From positions 1 through 40,203 of the forward strand of contig JAFVID010000017.1 of the NCBI GenBank assembly GCA_017474205.1: a stretch of DNA of 40,203 bases, in the 5' to 3' direction. The DNA comes from Clostridia bacterium (GTDB taxonomy: Bacteria > Bacillota > Clostridia > Oscillospirales > Acutalibacteraceae). Shown piece by piece: positions 17,010 to 26,241 of the stretch. Made by a program: the position numbers and the translations under genes. Below the pieces are notes generated by a model, which had not been told where the DNA came from, made no database searches, and was given only the letters and a program-made list of their open reading frames with translations. Numbering within the stretch: the stretch's first letter is position 1; every line of letters begins with the position of its first letter.

Positions 17010-17714
17010 TTACTGATTTTCCAAGAGTTGTTCTTCATCAACATCCTTAAAATATCTTGCGGGATTTCCCATAACAATAGTGCGGGGGGCAACATCCTTT
17101 GTTACAACACTTCCTGCTGCAACAAAACCATCTTCACCGATTACCTTACCGGGAAGAATGGTGGAACCTGCGCCGATTCTACCGCCGTTCTTAACCGTAA
17201 CGCCCTTGAACTGATCAAAGCGTTTCTTTGTTCTTCCGGCGAAATTATCATTAGAAGTAACGGTGCAGGGACCGATGAAACAATAATCCCCGATTTCTGA
17301 ATAGGCGGTGATATAAACATTGGTTTGGATTTTGCATTTTGTACCAACAGTGGTATCACACTCTATAGTAGCACTTCTGCCGATAATGGTAAAATCACCG
17401 ATGGATACACGTTCTCTAACGGTACCGAGGTCGGCAATAAGAACCTTATCGCCAATAGAACATCCACGATAAATAACTGCGGAAGTGCCGATTATTACTC
17501 CACTGCCAATGGTACAGGCGGGAAGTTCACATTCTTTTGTAACTGCGGAATTTGCCGCCTTCATGGGAAGTTTGCCGATAACTGCATAATCATCAATTCG
17601 CACATTATCGCCGATAACGGTGTCATCATGAATGACAACACCGTATCCGATTTCGCAGTTCTCCCCTATTTTAACATTTTCGCCGATAATGGCGTTGGGA
17701 AATCTGTTTTTCAT
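17010..17714 (-). CDS. WbpD-like left-handed beta-helix acyltransferase
   Basis: A 234-residue hexapeptide-repeat protein, with repeats such as IGENVK, IGENCE, IGYGVV, IGDNVR, IGSGVI, IGDYCF and IGAGST from residue 9 to about 215. The C-terminal stretch VVTKDVAPRTIVMGNPAR is typical of the sugar O/N-acetyltransferases. In the WbpABED pathway WbpD acetylates the new 3-amino group with acetyl-CoA. A PglD-like role, acetylating the 4-amino sugar, is also possible because this is the only acetyltransferase of the cassette. It lies 6 nt after wbpA. Its ribosome-binding site is weak (AAGG about 14 nt upstream), which suggests coupling to wbpA. Confidence 0.82.
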   Translation of the reverse strand: MKNRFPNAIIGENVKIGENCEIGYGVVIHDDTVIGDNVRIDDYAVIGKLPMKAANSAVTKECELPACTIGSGVIIGTSAVIYRGCSIGDKVLIADLGTVRERVSIGDFTIIGRSATIECDTTVGTKCKIQTNVYITAYSEIGDYCFIGPCTVTSNDNFAGRTKKRFDQFKGVTVKNGGRIGAGSTILPGKVIGEDGFVAAGSVVTKDVAPRTIVMGNPARYFKDVDEEQLLENQ

Positions 17715-17720
17715 ATCAAA

Positions 17721-19028
17721 TTATAACCTTTCAAGATTGTCGGCATCGATACCTTTGGTAAGGTTACGGGTATCGAATACCAAGGGAGATTTTTCTACAA
17801 TGAAGTTTGCATCATAGCAGGAGTGATTTGTTGCAATAACAACGATGTCACAATCTGCGAGGGTTTCTGCAGTAATTTCGGTTGATTTAAGGGTTACACC
17901 GCCACGTTTGAATTCGGGGATAAAGGGATCGTTGTAGATAAGTTCACAACCTGCTTCGCGGAAAAGGTCAGTAAGAAGGAGGGAGGGTGACTCACGCATA
18001 TCGTCAATGTCGGGTTTGTAAGCAAGACCTAACATAAATACCTTAGAGCCGTTAAGGGGTTTCTTAACCTTATTGAGTTGGGTAGAAATACGGGTTACGC
18101 AATATTCGGGCATTGCGTTGTTGATTTCACCTGCAGATTCAATAAGACGGGTGTGATAGTTATATTCTCTTGCCTTCCAAGTAAGATAGAAGGGGTCGAT
18201 GGGAATGCAGTGTCCACCAAGGCCGGGGCCGGGATAGAATGCCATATATCCATAGGGTTTGGTTTTTGCGGCATCAATAACTTCCCAAACAGAGATACCC
18301 ATACGGTCGCAAAGCACTGCCATTTCGTTTACCAATGCTATGTTGATGTTACGGAAGGTATTTTCAAGGATTTTTTCCATCTCGGCAACTGCAGGAGAAG
18401 AAACAACCATAACGTCGCTTTCGAGAACGCTCTTATAAATAGAGGATGCCAATTCACCGCATTTGGGAGTTACACCACCAACAACCTTGGGAGTATTTTT
18501 GGTCTTGTATACAGCGTTACCGGGATCAACACGTTCGGGAGAGAATGCAAGGAATACGTCCTCACCCACAACCATTCCTTTTTCTTCGAGGAGGGGTTGG
18601 ATGATTTCTTGAGTAGTACCGGGATAGGTGGTGGATTCAAGAACAACTAACATTCCTTTATGAGCATATTTTGCAATTTGTTTTGCAGATTCGCTAACGT
18701 AGGAAATGTCGGGTTGGAAATGTTCATCAAGGGGGGTGGGAACGCAGATTGCAACTGCATCACAATCGGCAATGCCGGAAAAATCGGTAGATGCAACGAG
18801 TTTGCCTTTGGATACGAGTTCTGCAAGAACGCCGTCAACAACGTCGCCAATGTAGTTATGGCCATCGTTAACCATATCTACCTTTGCTTGTTGAACATCA
18901 AATCCCTTTACGGTGAATCCGGCATTTGCCTTTTCAACAGCAAGGGGAAGTCCTACATATCCAAGACCTAAAACGCCTAATACAGCAGTTCTGTTTTGAA
19001 TTTTTTCTAACAGTTTTTCGTAATACAT
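17721..19028 (-). CDS. wbpA: UDP-N-acetylglucosamine 6-dehydrogenase, WbpA-like
   Basis: A 435-residue NAD-dependent UDP-sugar dehydrogenase that oxidises C6 of a UDP-HexNAc to the uronic acid in two steps. The N-terminal Rossmann motif is GLGYVGLP (21-28), and the catalytic cysteine is C274 in FYPGPGLGGHCIPIDPF. The extended FYPGPGLGGHCIPIDPFYLTWKA region matches WbpA and TviB-type GlcNAc dehydrogenases more than UDP-glucose dehydrogenases. The start at 19028 has AAGGATG. It lies 35 nt after the dehydratase and 6 nt before wbpD, and opens the WbpA-D-B-E route to a diacetamido uronic acid. Confidence 0.88.
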   Translation of the reverse strand: MYYEKLLEKIQNRTAVLGVLGLGYVGLPLAVEKANAGFTVKGFDVQQAKVDMVNDGHNYIGDVVDGVLAELVSKGKLVASTDFSGIADCDAVAICVPTPLDEHFQPDISYVSESAKQIAKYAHKGMLVVLESTTYPGTTQEIIQPLLEEKGMVVGEDVFLAFSPERVDPGNAVYKTKNTPKVVGGVTPKCGELASSIYKSVLESDVMVVSSPAVAEMEKILENTFRNINIALVNEMAVLCDRMGISVWEVIDAAKTKPYGYMAFYPGPGLGGHCIPIDPFYLTWKAREYNYHTRLIESAGEINNAMPEYCVTRISTQLNKVKKPLNGSKVFMLGLAYKPDIDDMRESPSLLLTDLFREAGCELIYNDPFIPEFKRGGVTLKSTEITAETLADCDIVVIATNHSCYDANFIVEKSPLVFDTRNLTKGIDADNLERL

Positions 19029-19063
19029 TGTTCAACATCCTTTTCTATTATGATTTTGAATCT

Positions 19064-20971
19064 TTACACGTTTTTATTATGATTAAAGGTAGGTACAAGT
19101 TCTTTTACCTTGGCAAACATAAGTTCGTCATCTTCGGCACGAACTGCCTCCTCTATATCCTTAATTTCACAAGCAAGTAAGGTGGGATCAAACTCAATGG
19201 GTTTCATTATGGTTATCTTCTTGTTGCTTGTTTTATCCACATCTTCATCGGCAAGACTTATTTCTTCAAAAAGTTTTTCGCCGGGACGAAGACCTGTATA
19301 AACTATTTTAATATCCTTTTCCGGTTCGTAGCCCGAAAGGCGGATTAAATCCTTTGCCAAATCGGAGATATATACCGGTTCACCCATATCGAGAACAAAT
19401 ATCTCGCCACCCTTTGCCATAGCACCTGCTTCAAGCACAAGTTGTGCCGCTTCGGGAATGGTCATAAAATATCTTCTCATTTCGGGATGGGTTACCGTTA
19501 CGGGACCACCGTTTTTGATTTGCTCACGGAAGAAGGGAACTACACTTCCGTTTGAACCGAGAACGTTACCAAAACGAACGGCGGCAAAGTCGGTATCGGA
19601 CATTTTGTCCATCATTTGCATTACAAGTTCGGTAATTCGTTTTGATGCACCCATTATATTGGTGGGGTTTACCGCCTTGTCGGTGGAGATACAAATGAAT
19701 TTTTGAACGTCGTGCAAAATCGCCTCTTGGCAAACGTTGATGGTACCCATTACGTTGTTTTTGATGGCTTCACGGGGATTTATTTCCATCATTGGAACGT
19801 GTTTATGGGCTGCGGCGTGGAACACCACTTTAGGACGGAATTCCTTAAATACTTCGCTTAATCTTCCTCTATCTCTGATAGAGCCGAGTCGCAGTTCATA
19901 TTTACCTGCGTATTTTTTCTTTAGTTCGTTATCGATAAAGAATAACCCATTTTCGTGGATATCGAAGATAACGAGTTTTCTACATCCAAAACGAAGTACC
20001 TGACGACAAATTTCGGAACCGATTGAACCACAACCACCCGTTACAAGTACCGTTTCGCCCTCGATGAACTGCTTAACGATGTTCATATTGAGGTTAACGC
20101 TACCGCGGCGGAGAAGGTCTTCAAGGTTTATATCGGACACCTTCATATCGGTAACTTCCGCGTCATCTATTGTACCGAAACGACGCACAGTACAATTCTT
20201 TTCCTTACACACACTTAAAACATTTTGCATTAAAAGTTTTGTAGCGGTAGGAATAGCAACAATTACCTGATTAACGTTATTAGCGGAAATGGTTTCGGCT
20301 AATTTATCTATGCCACCAACAATAGGGACACCGCCGATCTTTTTACCTTTAAGGGAAATATCGTCATCGATGTATGCCACAACGCGAAGGTTCATTTCGG
20401 GATGACTTGTTACCTTTTTGAGGAAGTAGGTACCTGCCTCCCCTGCTCCATAAATAATAATAGGGGTTTTTGTAACCTTTCGATTACTGATTTTGGTTTT
20501 GGCGGCAATAAACATTCTACCAATGCCTCTACCCAGCACCGACAATATTACAAGGAACATCGCCATTATGATATAGGTGGGGAACGGAAGAAGTCCCTCA
20601 TCATAGATTTCACCGTAACGGGAAATGTAGTTATAACGAACAACTACGTCTATGAGGAACAATGCACCCATTTGCAATATAACCGATGCACATTGTTGCA
20701 TTATGTCGCTAAAACTTATGCTGCGGAGAAGTCGGTTATAGCATCCGCAAAGGGCATTACATATAACCACAATCGCTAAAACACCAATGATGTATTTGCC
20801 CATATTACTTTGATAATAGTTAGGCACCTTTACATACATCCAAAAGGTGAGTTTTATGCCAAGCACAACCGAACAAACGGCTGAAATAGCATCCCAAAGC
20901 AACAAAAAAGCAACGGGGATCCATTTTCTAAAAATGGTTAACATATTCTTTTTTTCTATATTAGAATTCAT
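19064..20971 (-). CDS. Membrane UDP-sugar 4,6-dehydratase (PglF/WbpM/CapD-like)
   Basis: This 635-residue enzyme has about four N-terminal membrane helices (residues 15-150), a first Rossmann-like domain (GAGEAG, about 175-180) and a catalytic SDR domain starting at TGGCGSIG (311-318). The active site reads STDKAVNPTNIMGASK: Asp431 and Lys432 are present and Met440 replaces the usual Tyr, with Lys444, as in WbpM/PglF-type dehydratases that retain C5 configuration. It should convert UDP-GlcNAc to UDP-4-keto-6-deoxy-GlcNAc at the inner membrane. I choose ATG 20971 (MNSNIEKK), 9 nt after AAAAGGA. Longer in-frame starts up to 21118 would run through the promoter. Confidence 0.92.
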   Translation of the reverse strand: MNSNIEKKNMLTIFRKWIPVAFLLLWDAISAVCSVVLGIKLTFWMYVKVPNYYQSNMGKYIIGVLAIVVICNALCGCYNRLLRSISFSDIMQQCASVILQMGALFLIDVVVRYNYISRYGEIYDEGLLPFPTYIIMAMFLVILSVLGRGIGRMFIAAKTKISNRKVTKTPIIIYGAGEAGTYFLKKVTSHPEMNLRVVAYIDDDISLKGKKIGGVPIVGGIDKLAETISANNVNQVIVAIPTATKLLMQNVLSVCKEKNCTVRRFGTIDDAEVTDMKVSDINLEDLLRRGSVNLNMNIVKQFIEGETVLVTGGCGSIGSEICRQVLRFGCRKLVIFDIHENGLFFIDNELKKKYAGKYELRLGSIRDRGRLSEVFKEFRPKVVFHAAAHKHVPMMEINPREAIKNNVMGTINVCQEAILHDVQKFICISTDKAVNPTNIMGASKRITELVMQMMDKMSDTDFAAVRFGNVLGSNGSVVPFFREQIKNGGPVTVTHPEMRRYFMTIPEAAQLVLEAGAMAKGGEIFVLDMGEPVYISDLAKDLIRLSGYEPEKDIKIVYTGLRPGEKLFEEISLADEDVDKTSNKKITIMKPIEFDPTLLACEIKDIEEAVRAEDDELMFAKVKELVPTFNHNKNV

Positions 20972-21023
20972 TAACTTCATTCCTTTTATAATACGCCACA
21001 ATACTCCAACGTATATTTGGTAT

Positions 21024-21052
21024 ATTATACTATTAATGGGGCTTAATGTCAA
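21024..21052 (-). promoter_or_regulatory. Consensus sigma-A promoter of the glycan block
   Basis: A perfect TTGACA (21047-21052) and TATAAT (21024-21029) on the - strand are separated by exactly 17 nt. The predicted transcript starts about 45 nt before the dehydratase ATG. No other clear promoter was found down to 7633, so this may drive up to eleven genes. Confidence 0.88.
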
Positions 21053-21130
21053 TATATTGGAGAGTTTTGTAACAGTTTTGAAACTTTTAGGAAACAATCT
21101 GTTATTTCCCAATTTCAACCCTAAGGTGGC

Positions 21131-21165
21131 TGTTTGTGTTATGATATTTCATCGTAACACAAACA
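21131..21165. repeat. Perfect 11-bp inverted repeat after glnS
   Basis: TGTTTGTGTTA (21131-21141) pairs with TAACACAAACA (21155-21165) around a 13-nt loop, just past the glnS stop. On the - strand no T-tract follows, so it is not a standard terminator for glnS-gltX. It may be a Rho-assisted terminator, an RNA stability element or an operator upstream of the glycan promoter. Confidence 0.6.
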
Positions 21166-21179
21166 CCGTTTATAATATT

Positions 21180-22847
21180 TTATTTTTTCTTTGCGAAGGA
21201 GTCTTTAAGGGCAACTGTGCGGTTGAAAACGAGGGCACCGTCTTTACTGTCGGCATCTACACAGTAGTATCCTTGGCGCATAAATTGGAAGGTATCTCCT
21301 ACCTGAGGTTTCATAGATGCATCAATTTTGCAACCGTTAAGGATTACCTGAGAGTCGGGGTTAAGGTTTGCAGTGAAATCTTCAACGCCTTCTTCATCGG
21401 AGGGGTTTTCTACGTTGAAGAGGCGATCATAGATTCTTGCTTCAAAATCTTGGCAATTTGAAGCAGATACCCAATGGAGTGTACCCTTAACTTTACGTCC
21501 GTCGGCGGTAACTCCTCCTCTTGATTCGGGATCATAGGTGCAGTGTACTACAGTGATATTGCCCTCATCGTCGGTTTCGTGGGATACGTATTTAGCATAA
21601 TATGCACCCTTTAAGCGTACCTCTCTTTCGGGGCAAAGGCGGAAGAAACCTTTAGGAGGTTCAAGTGCAAAGTCATCTTGCTCAATATAGATTTCTTTTG
21701 AGAAGGTAACTGTATCTTTACCAAGTTCGGGTTTATTGGGGTTAATATCGTTTTCGATAAGTTCGGTAACGTCATCGGGATAGTTATCGATAACAACCTT
21801 TAAGGGGCGAAGAACAGCCATTGCACGGGGGGCATTTTGGTTTAAGTCATCACGAACACATGCCTCTAAAAGTGCATAGTCAATAACGGAGTTTGCCTTT
21901 GATACACCGATTCTCTCGCAGAAATCACGAATAGCAGCAGGTGTAAATCCACGGCGGCGGAGACCACAAAGGGTAGCCATACGGGGGTCATCCCAACCTG
22001 TAACGATATTATCATTTACAAGGCGGAGACATTTTCTCTTACTTGTAAGGGTATAGTTAAGATTCATTCGGGCAAACTCGATTTGACGGGGTGGGGTATC
22101 GATTTCGAGTTCTTTAAGGAACCAATCGTAAAGGGGACGATGGTTTTCAAATTCGAGGGAGCAAAGAGAATGGGTTACACCCTCGGCGGCATCGGAAAGG
22201 GGATGTGCGAAGTCATACATAGGATACACACACCACTTATCTCCTGTGCGATGGTGATGTGCCTTAAGCACACGATAGATAACGGGGTCACGCATATTAA
22301 GGTTAGGTGAGGTCATATCTATCTTTGCACGAAGCACACGGCTACCGTTTTCAAATTCACCAGCGGTCATTCTTGCAAAGAGGTCAAGGTTTTCTTCAAT
22401 AGAACGTTCTCTATAAGGACTGTTTTGACCGGGGGCAGTTAAAGTACCTCTCGTTTCTCTTATTTCATCGGGGGTAAGGTCGCAAACGTATGCTTTACCC
22501 ATTTTGATAAGTTTAATGGCACATTCATAGATAAAATCAAAATAGTCGGAGGCATAAAATACTTTATCCCACTCAAATCCCAACCATTTAATATCCTCCA
22601 TAATGGCATCTACGTATTCGGTATCTTCCTTAACGGGGTTGGTATCGTCAAGGCGAAGATTACATTTGCCCTTATATTTCTCGGCCATACCAAAGTCAAT
22701 GCATATTGCCTTTGCGTGACCGATGTGAAGATATCCGTTAGGTTCGGGGGGAAAACGGGTTTGAACCTTGTTATATACACCCTCTGCTAAATCTTCGTTT
22801 ATGAAATCTTCAATAAAATTCGTATTTTCTCTAATTAGTTCTTCCAT
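21180..22847 (-). CDS. glnS: Glutaminyl-tRNA synthetase
   Basis: A 555-residue class I synthetase that charges tRNA-Gln directly. The sequence shows [14 protein letters not shown] (HIGH at 41-44), the GlnRS-specific [30 protein letters not shown], the KMSKR-type loop [10 protein letters not shown], and the C-terminal anticodon-binding beta-barrels. It starts at 22847 and is 25 nt downstream of gltX. Many Firmicutes lack GlnRS and instead use GatCAB amidation of Glu-tRNA-Gln, so its presence beside gltX is informative about lineage or history. No GatCAB gene is in this window. Confidence 0.96.
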   Translation of the reverse strand: MEELIRENTNFIEDFINEDLAEGVYNKVQTRFPPEPNGYLHIGHAKAICIDFGMAEKYKGKCNLRLDDTNPVKEDTEYVDAIMEDIKWLGFEWDKVFYASDYFDFIYECAIKLIKMGKAYVCDLTPDEIRETRGTLTAPGQNSPYRERSIEENLDLFARMTAGEFENGSRVLRAKIDMTSPNLNMRDPVIYRVLKAHHHRTGDKWCVYPMYDFAHPLSDAAEGVTHSLCSLEFENHRPLYDWFLKELEIDTPPRQIEFARMNLNYTLTSKRKCLRLVNDNIVTGWDDPRMATLCGLRRRGFTPAAIRDFCERIGVSKANSVIDYALLEACVRDDLNQNAPRAMAVLRPLKVVIDNYPDDVTELIENDINPNKPELGKDTVTFSKEIYIEQDDFALEPPKGFFRLCPEREVRLKGAYYAKYVSHETDDEGNITVVHCTYDPESRGGVTADGRKVKGTLHWVSASNCQDFEARIYDRLFNVENPSDEEGVEDFTANLNPDSQVILNGCKIDASMKPQVGDTFQFMRQGYYCVDADSKDGALVFNRTVALKDSFAKKK

Positions 22848-22872
22848 TTTATTTTTTCTCCTTTTGAAAAGG

Positions 22873-24519
22873 TTATTTGTTCAATCTGCTGATGACCTCA
22901 TCCTTACCAAGGAGTTGCATAATAGCATAAAGGTCGGGGGTATTTTTTCTGCCCGTTACCGCAAGACGGATAATTCCGCTCACGTCTCCTACGTGGCCTT
23001 TGAAACTTTCGGGAGACTGTTTGTATGCCTTAACGTCGGGAGAAAATCCTAAAGGTTCACATATTTCTTTAATGGCGCCAAACCATTCATCCTTAGTATG
23101 GTCGGGATTGTAAACCTCAACGTACTTTTCAAGGATTGCTTTAACATCCTCTGCCAAAACATTTTCGGGCATTTCTACGTTTTGAGGCGCAGTAAAGAAA
23201 TATTCGGTATATTCAGAAATCTCGTTCCATTTAGCAATATCTTTACGGGGTTTATTGCCACCGCGGTCGATGGAGAATATACCCTTTGAGAATTCAGGGT
23301 TTTGGATAAGTTTTGCAAATAAATCTTTATCATAAGTTTCTGCCCATTTAACCGACAATTCATAAACTTCATCGGCGGTCATACGGGAGATAACATTTTT
23401 GCTTACGTCATTAAACTTAACCAAGTCAAAAAGTGCACCCGAAGGGGACATCTTTTTGAAGTTGAAGGGGAATTCATCCTGATGAGCATCGGGATTGGGT
23501 TTACGCCAATCTTCAAAGTTTGAATTTGCCAAGGTCAAAAGATATTCTCTAACCGAAAGGGCGGGATAACCTTGCTCAAAATAGAAGGATACCGCTGCTT
23601 CGGGGTCTTTACGTTTGGAAAGTTTTCTTTTGCCTCCGTTTTCTTCCTTCATAAGGGGAGAAACGTGGGCATATTTGGGAGGACGCTTTGAAAGGCATTT
23701 GAAAAGTTGCAAATGCACGGGTGCGGATGATATCCATTCATCTCCCCTGACCACGTGGGTGGTGCCCATAAGATAATCATCCACAGCATGGGCAAAGTGA
23801 TAGGTGGGGATACCATCGGTTTTAAGAAGCACGATATCTTGACGATTTTCGGGCATTTCTATTTTACCCTTAATCATATCGTCAAATATTGCCTTCCCCT
23901 CTGACGTTCCCGGAGATTTAAGGCGGACAACGTAAGGGACCCCTGCATCTATTTTTGATTTTATTTCATCAAGGGTAAGTTCACGGCATTTTGCAAATTC
24001 GCCGTAGTAACCCATATCTAACTTTTCGGCTTCTTGCTTTGAGCGAATTTCATCAAGTTCTTCGGCGGTGCAGAAACAAGGGTATGCATATCCTTGCTCT
24101 GTCATATATTTTGCAAATACGTGGTAAATATCTTTACGCATACTTTGGCGGTAGGGACCGTAATCGCCCTTGTCTTCGTTTTGTCCTTTAGCGCCTTCAT
24201 CAACGGCAAGGCCAAAACTTTCAAGGTCACGAAGTATTCCCTCTACTCCGTTTTCTACTTCACGTTTTTTGTCGGTATCTTCAATACGGACGTAGAATAT
24301 ACCGTCGGTGGTGTGGGCAACTCGTTCGCTTACGAAAGCGGTGAAGAGATTACCGATGTGCATAAAACCGGTGGGACTGGGGGCATATCTCGTTACCCTT
24401 GCACCATCTTTTAGATTGCGTTTAGGAAATTTTTCTTCCATTTGTTCAATGGTTAAATTGGTGTTGGGAAATAATATTTCAGCCAAAGCGTTATTATCTA
24501 TTTGGGACACAGTTTTCAT
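22873..24519 (-). CDS. gltX: Glutamyl-tRNA synthetase
   Basis: A 548-residue class I synthetase for tRNA-Glu. Motifs: [14 protein letters not shown] (HIGN, 54-57), the FYVRIEDTD segment, [27 protein letters not shown], and the KMSKR loop KLSKRK. An N-terminal extension of about 40 residues ([18 protein letters not shown]) precedes the catalytic domain, longer than in typical bacterial GltX. It starts at 24519 with AAAGGAAAGG directly upstream and is followed by glnS 25 nt later. The leader shows no T-box core sequence. Confidence 0.95.
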   Translation of the reverse strand: MKTVSQIDNNALAEILFPNTNLTIEQMEEKFPKRNLKDGARVTRYAPSPTGFMHIGNLFTAFVSERVAHTTDGIFYVRIEDTDKKREVENGVEGILRDLESFGLAVDEGAKGQNEDKGDYGPYRQSMRKDIYHVFAKYMTEQGYAYPCFCTAEELDEIRSKQEAEKLDMGYYGEFAKCRELTLDEIKSKIDAGVPYVVRLKSPGTSEGKAIFDDMIKGKIEMPENRQDIVLLKTDGIPTYHFAHAVDDYLMGTTHVVRGDEWISSAPVHLQLFKCLSKRPPKYAHVSPLMKEENGGKRKLSKRKDPEAAVSFYFEQGYPALSVREYLLTLANSNFEDWRKPNPDAHQDEFPFNFKKMSPSGALFDLVKFNDVSKNVISRMTADEVYELSVKWAETYDKDLFAKLIQNPEFSKGIFSIDRGGNKPRKDIAKWNEISEYTEYFFTAPQNVEMPENVLAEDVKAILEKYVEVYNPDHTKDEWFGAIKEICEPLGFSPDVKAYKQSPESFKGHVGDVSGIIRLAVTGRKNTPDLYAIMQLLGKDEVISRLNK

Positions 24520-24671
24520 CCTTTCCTTTGGACACAGTTATTCAAAATAATATACTATTTATAATCTTGATTATTATCTCAAATTTTAGTCAAAATTTCA
24601 AGTGTTTTTTACCTTTTTCTCCTAAAATTAATACATTATTTTGAAGTTTTTTTGTATTTTCAAGAAAATGG

Positions 24672-24699
24672 TTGAAATTTTATATAAAATTGCTATAAT
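24672..24699 (+). promoter_or_regulatory. Sigma-A promoter for thiN
   Basis: TTGAAA (24672-24677) and TATAAT (24694-24699) are separated by 16 nt on the + strand, about 35 nt before the thiN ATG. No thiamine riboswitch fits in the short leader. The rest of the AT-rich 24520-24734 gap shows no other clear feature; the gltX promoter on the - strand could not be resolved. Confidence 0.75.
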
Positions 24700-24734
24700 T
24701 TAAGGGTAATTATTACGGTTTCGAGGTGATATTT

Positions 24735-25355
24735 ATGGCACGTTGCGTTATTGTGGGCGGTGCAAAAATTGGGAATTATCCTTTTGTTAAAGGTTATCTT
24801 AAAGATGATGACTTTTTTATCTTTTGCGACTGCGGATTAAACCACACCGAAGGCCTTGAAATTACCCCCGATTTGATTGTGGGAGATTTTGATTCCTCTC
24901 CCCTTCCCGAAACTAAAATTGAAACCATTGTTCTCCCCTGTGAAAAGGATGATACCGATACTGTATTTGCCATTAAAGAGGGCATTAAAAGAGGATTTAA
25001 CGACTTCCTTTTAATCGGTGTTGTGGGGGATCGTTTAGACCATAGTTTAGTAAACGTTTACGCCCTGCTTATGCTTCAAAAAGAGGGATTAAACGCAAAG
25101 ATAATCGATGATTTTTCAGAGATGGAAATCGTGGGTAAAGAAACAAAATACGTATCTCCCGACTACTCTTATTTTTCTCTCGTGAATATTGGTGGTACGG
25201 CTAAAAAGGTTACCATAAAGAATGCAAAATACACCCTTGAAAATGCCAAGATTACTCCTGAATATCAATATGCAACCTCTAACGAATGTATCGACGGAAA
25301 GGTTGCCGAAATTTCGGTAGGAAAAGGATGTTTATTGCTAATAAAAGTTAGATAA
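24735..25355 (+). CDS. thiN: Thiamine pyrophosphokinase
   Basis: Thiamine pyrophosphokinase converts thiamine and ATP to thiamine diphosphate. The 206-residue length is typical. Motifs are PDLIVGDFDS (45-54, metal-binding aspartates), EKDDTDT (70-76) and the GVVGDRLDH segment (95-103), all diagnostic. The start at ATG 24735 has AGGTGAT with 4-nt spacing; an in-frame GTG at 24726 lies inside that ribosome-binding site and is unlikely. The gene stands alone between its own promoter and a very strong terminator. It is divergent from gltX. Confidence 0.95.
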   Translation: MARCVIVGGAKIGNYPFVKGYLKDDDFFIFCDCGLNHTEGLEITPDLIVGDFDSSPLPETKIETIVLPCEKDDTDTVFAIKEGIKRGFNDFLLIGVVGDRLDHSLVNVYALLMLQKEGLNAKIIDDFSEMEIVGKETKYVSPDYSYFSLVNIGGTAKKVTIKNAKYTLENAKITPEYQYATSNECIDGKVAEISVGKGCLLLIKVR

Positions 25356-25361
25356 TATGCT

Positions 25362-25403
25362 ACAAAACCTCTGCATCATACGATGCAGAGGTTTTGTGTT
25401 TTT
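25362..25403 (+). terminator. Strong terminator between thiN and flavin reductase
   Basis: A perfect 16-bp stem (25362-25377 with 25382-25397) closes a 4-nt loop and is followed by GTTTTT on the + strand. The stem contains GATGCAGAGG. It ends thiN and probably also stops the convergent flavin reductase transcript, although the - strand T-tract is weaker. Confidence 0.92.
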
Positions 25404-25406
25404 AGA

Positions 25407-26153
25407 TTATTTAATTGGTTCAAAATCGGAAGCAGGATGTTTACATATTGGGCAGATAAAATCATCGGGAAGGGTTTCACCTTCATAGGTATATCCACAA
25501 ATTTTGCAAACAAATCCTTTTTTGCCGTCATCCTTTTTGGCGGGTTTTGGCTTTACGTTTTTATGATAATATGAATAGGTCATAGTATCTTTTTCGGAAA
25601 GATTTTTTGCTTCGGTTACCTCACAAATAAACATTCCGTGGGTATCTAAATCAACGTATTGTTCAACTTTAAGAGAGATAAATCCATTAACATTTTCTTT
25701 AAGCACAGCAAGTCCGTTAACCGAGGTTTCAAAATCAACATCGGCTAATTTATCGGCATCTTTACCGCTTCTGAAACCAAAGGATTCAAACACCGAAAAT
25801 GGTGCGTCTTCGGACAAAATATTAAGGTTGCAAATACCTGTTTCGTTAAAAATATCGTGGGTATAGTTTGCCTTATTTACGGTAACGGCAACACGATTTG
25901 GAGTACTTGTTACCTGCATTACCGAGTTAACGATAGCGGCATTGTGCTTCTCCCCTATTTTGGTGGTAATTGCATAAAGACCATATCCGATTTTATACAT
26001 AGCGGAATTTTCGATTTCGCCTTTTTTTGTTTCTTCCTCTTCGCCTAAAAACTGCAATGTTGCTCCCGTTTGATAACACATAGGACAGGTGGGCTCTTCA
26101 CCGTTATTCACTGCAAATTCTGCACCGCAAAGAAGACACTTATATTTTTTCAT
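25407..26153 (-). CDS. Flavin reductase with N-terminal zinc ribbon and C-terminal rubredoxin
   Basis: A 248-residue redox protein in three parts. Residues 3-35 hold a CLLC...CPMC four-cysteine site (C6, C9, C23, C26). Residues about 52-200 form a flavin reductase-like FMN-binding domain (MYKIGYGLYAITTK, VAVTVNKANYTHD, FGFRSGKDADK). The last 35 residues are a rubredoxin with CKICGYTYEG and CPICKHPASDFEP. Proteins joining this flavin domain to rubredoxin (Hrb type) pass electrons from NAD(P)H to flavodiiron proteins that reduce oxygen or NO in anaerobes; that role is inferred. The start is ATG 26153 with GAGAGGA; an in-frame TTG at 26171 overlaps that site. Confidence 0.88.
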   Translation of the reverse strand: MKKYKCLLCGAEFAVNNGEEPTCPMCYQTGATLQFLGEEEETKKGEIENSAMYKIGYGLYAITTKIGEKHNAAIVNSVMQVTSTPNRVAVTVNKANYTHDIFNETGICNLNILSEDAPFSVFESFGFRSGKDADKLADVDFETSVNGLAVLKENVNGFISLKVEQYVDLDTHGMFICEVTEAKNLSEKDTMTYSYYHKNVKPKPAKKDDGKKGFVCKICGYTYEGETLPDDFICPICKHPASDFEPIK

Positions 26154-26195
26154 AATTACACTTCCTCTCAATAATTATGGGAATTTGTTATTTGT

Positions 26196-26224
26196 ATTTT
26201 ACCACATTATTTTTATTTTGAAAA
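26196..26224 (-). promoter_or_regulatory. Probable promoter for flavin reductase/rubredoxin
   Basis: TAAAAT (26196-26201) with TTTTCA (26219-26224) at 17-nt spacing on the - strand, about 45 nt before the ATG. The -35 is weak. No intrinsic terminator was seen for dpaB in this gap. Confidence 0.5.
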
Positions 26225-26241
26225 CTACTTTTTATAAAATT

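Noticed and set aside
18078..18650. 190-codon + strand ORF inside wbpA
   Set aside because: Antisense shadow, no start signals.
20847..21461. 204-codon + strand ORF across the glycan promoter and glnS end
   Set aside because: It overlaps two confirmed genes and a consensus promoter on the other strand and resembles no protein family.
24520..24734. T-box upstream of gltX or a thiamine riboswitch upstream of thiN
   Set aside because: No T-box core sequence or thiamine-element motifs were found; the gap is plain AT-rich promoter DNA.
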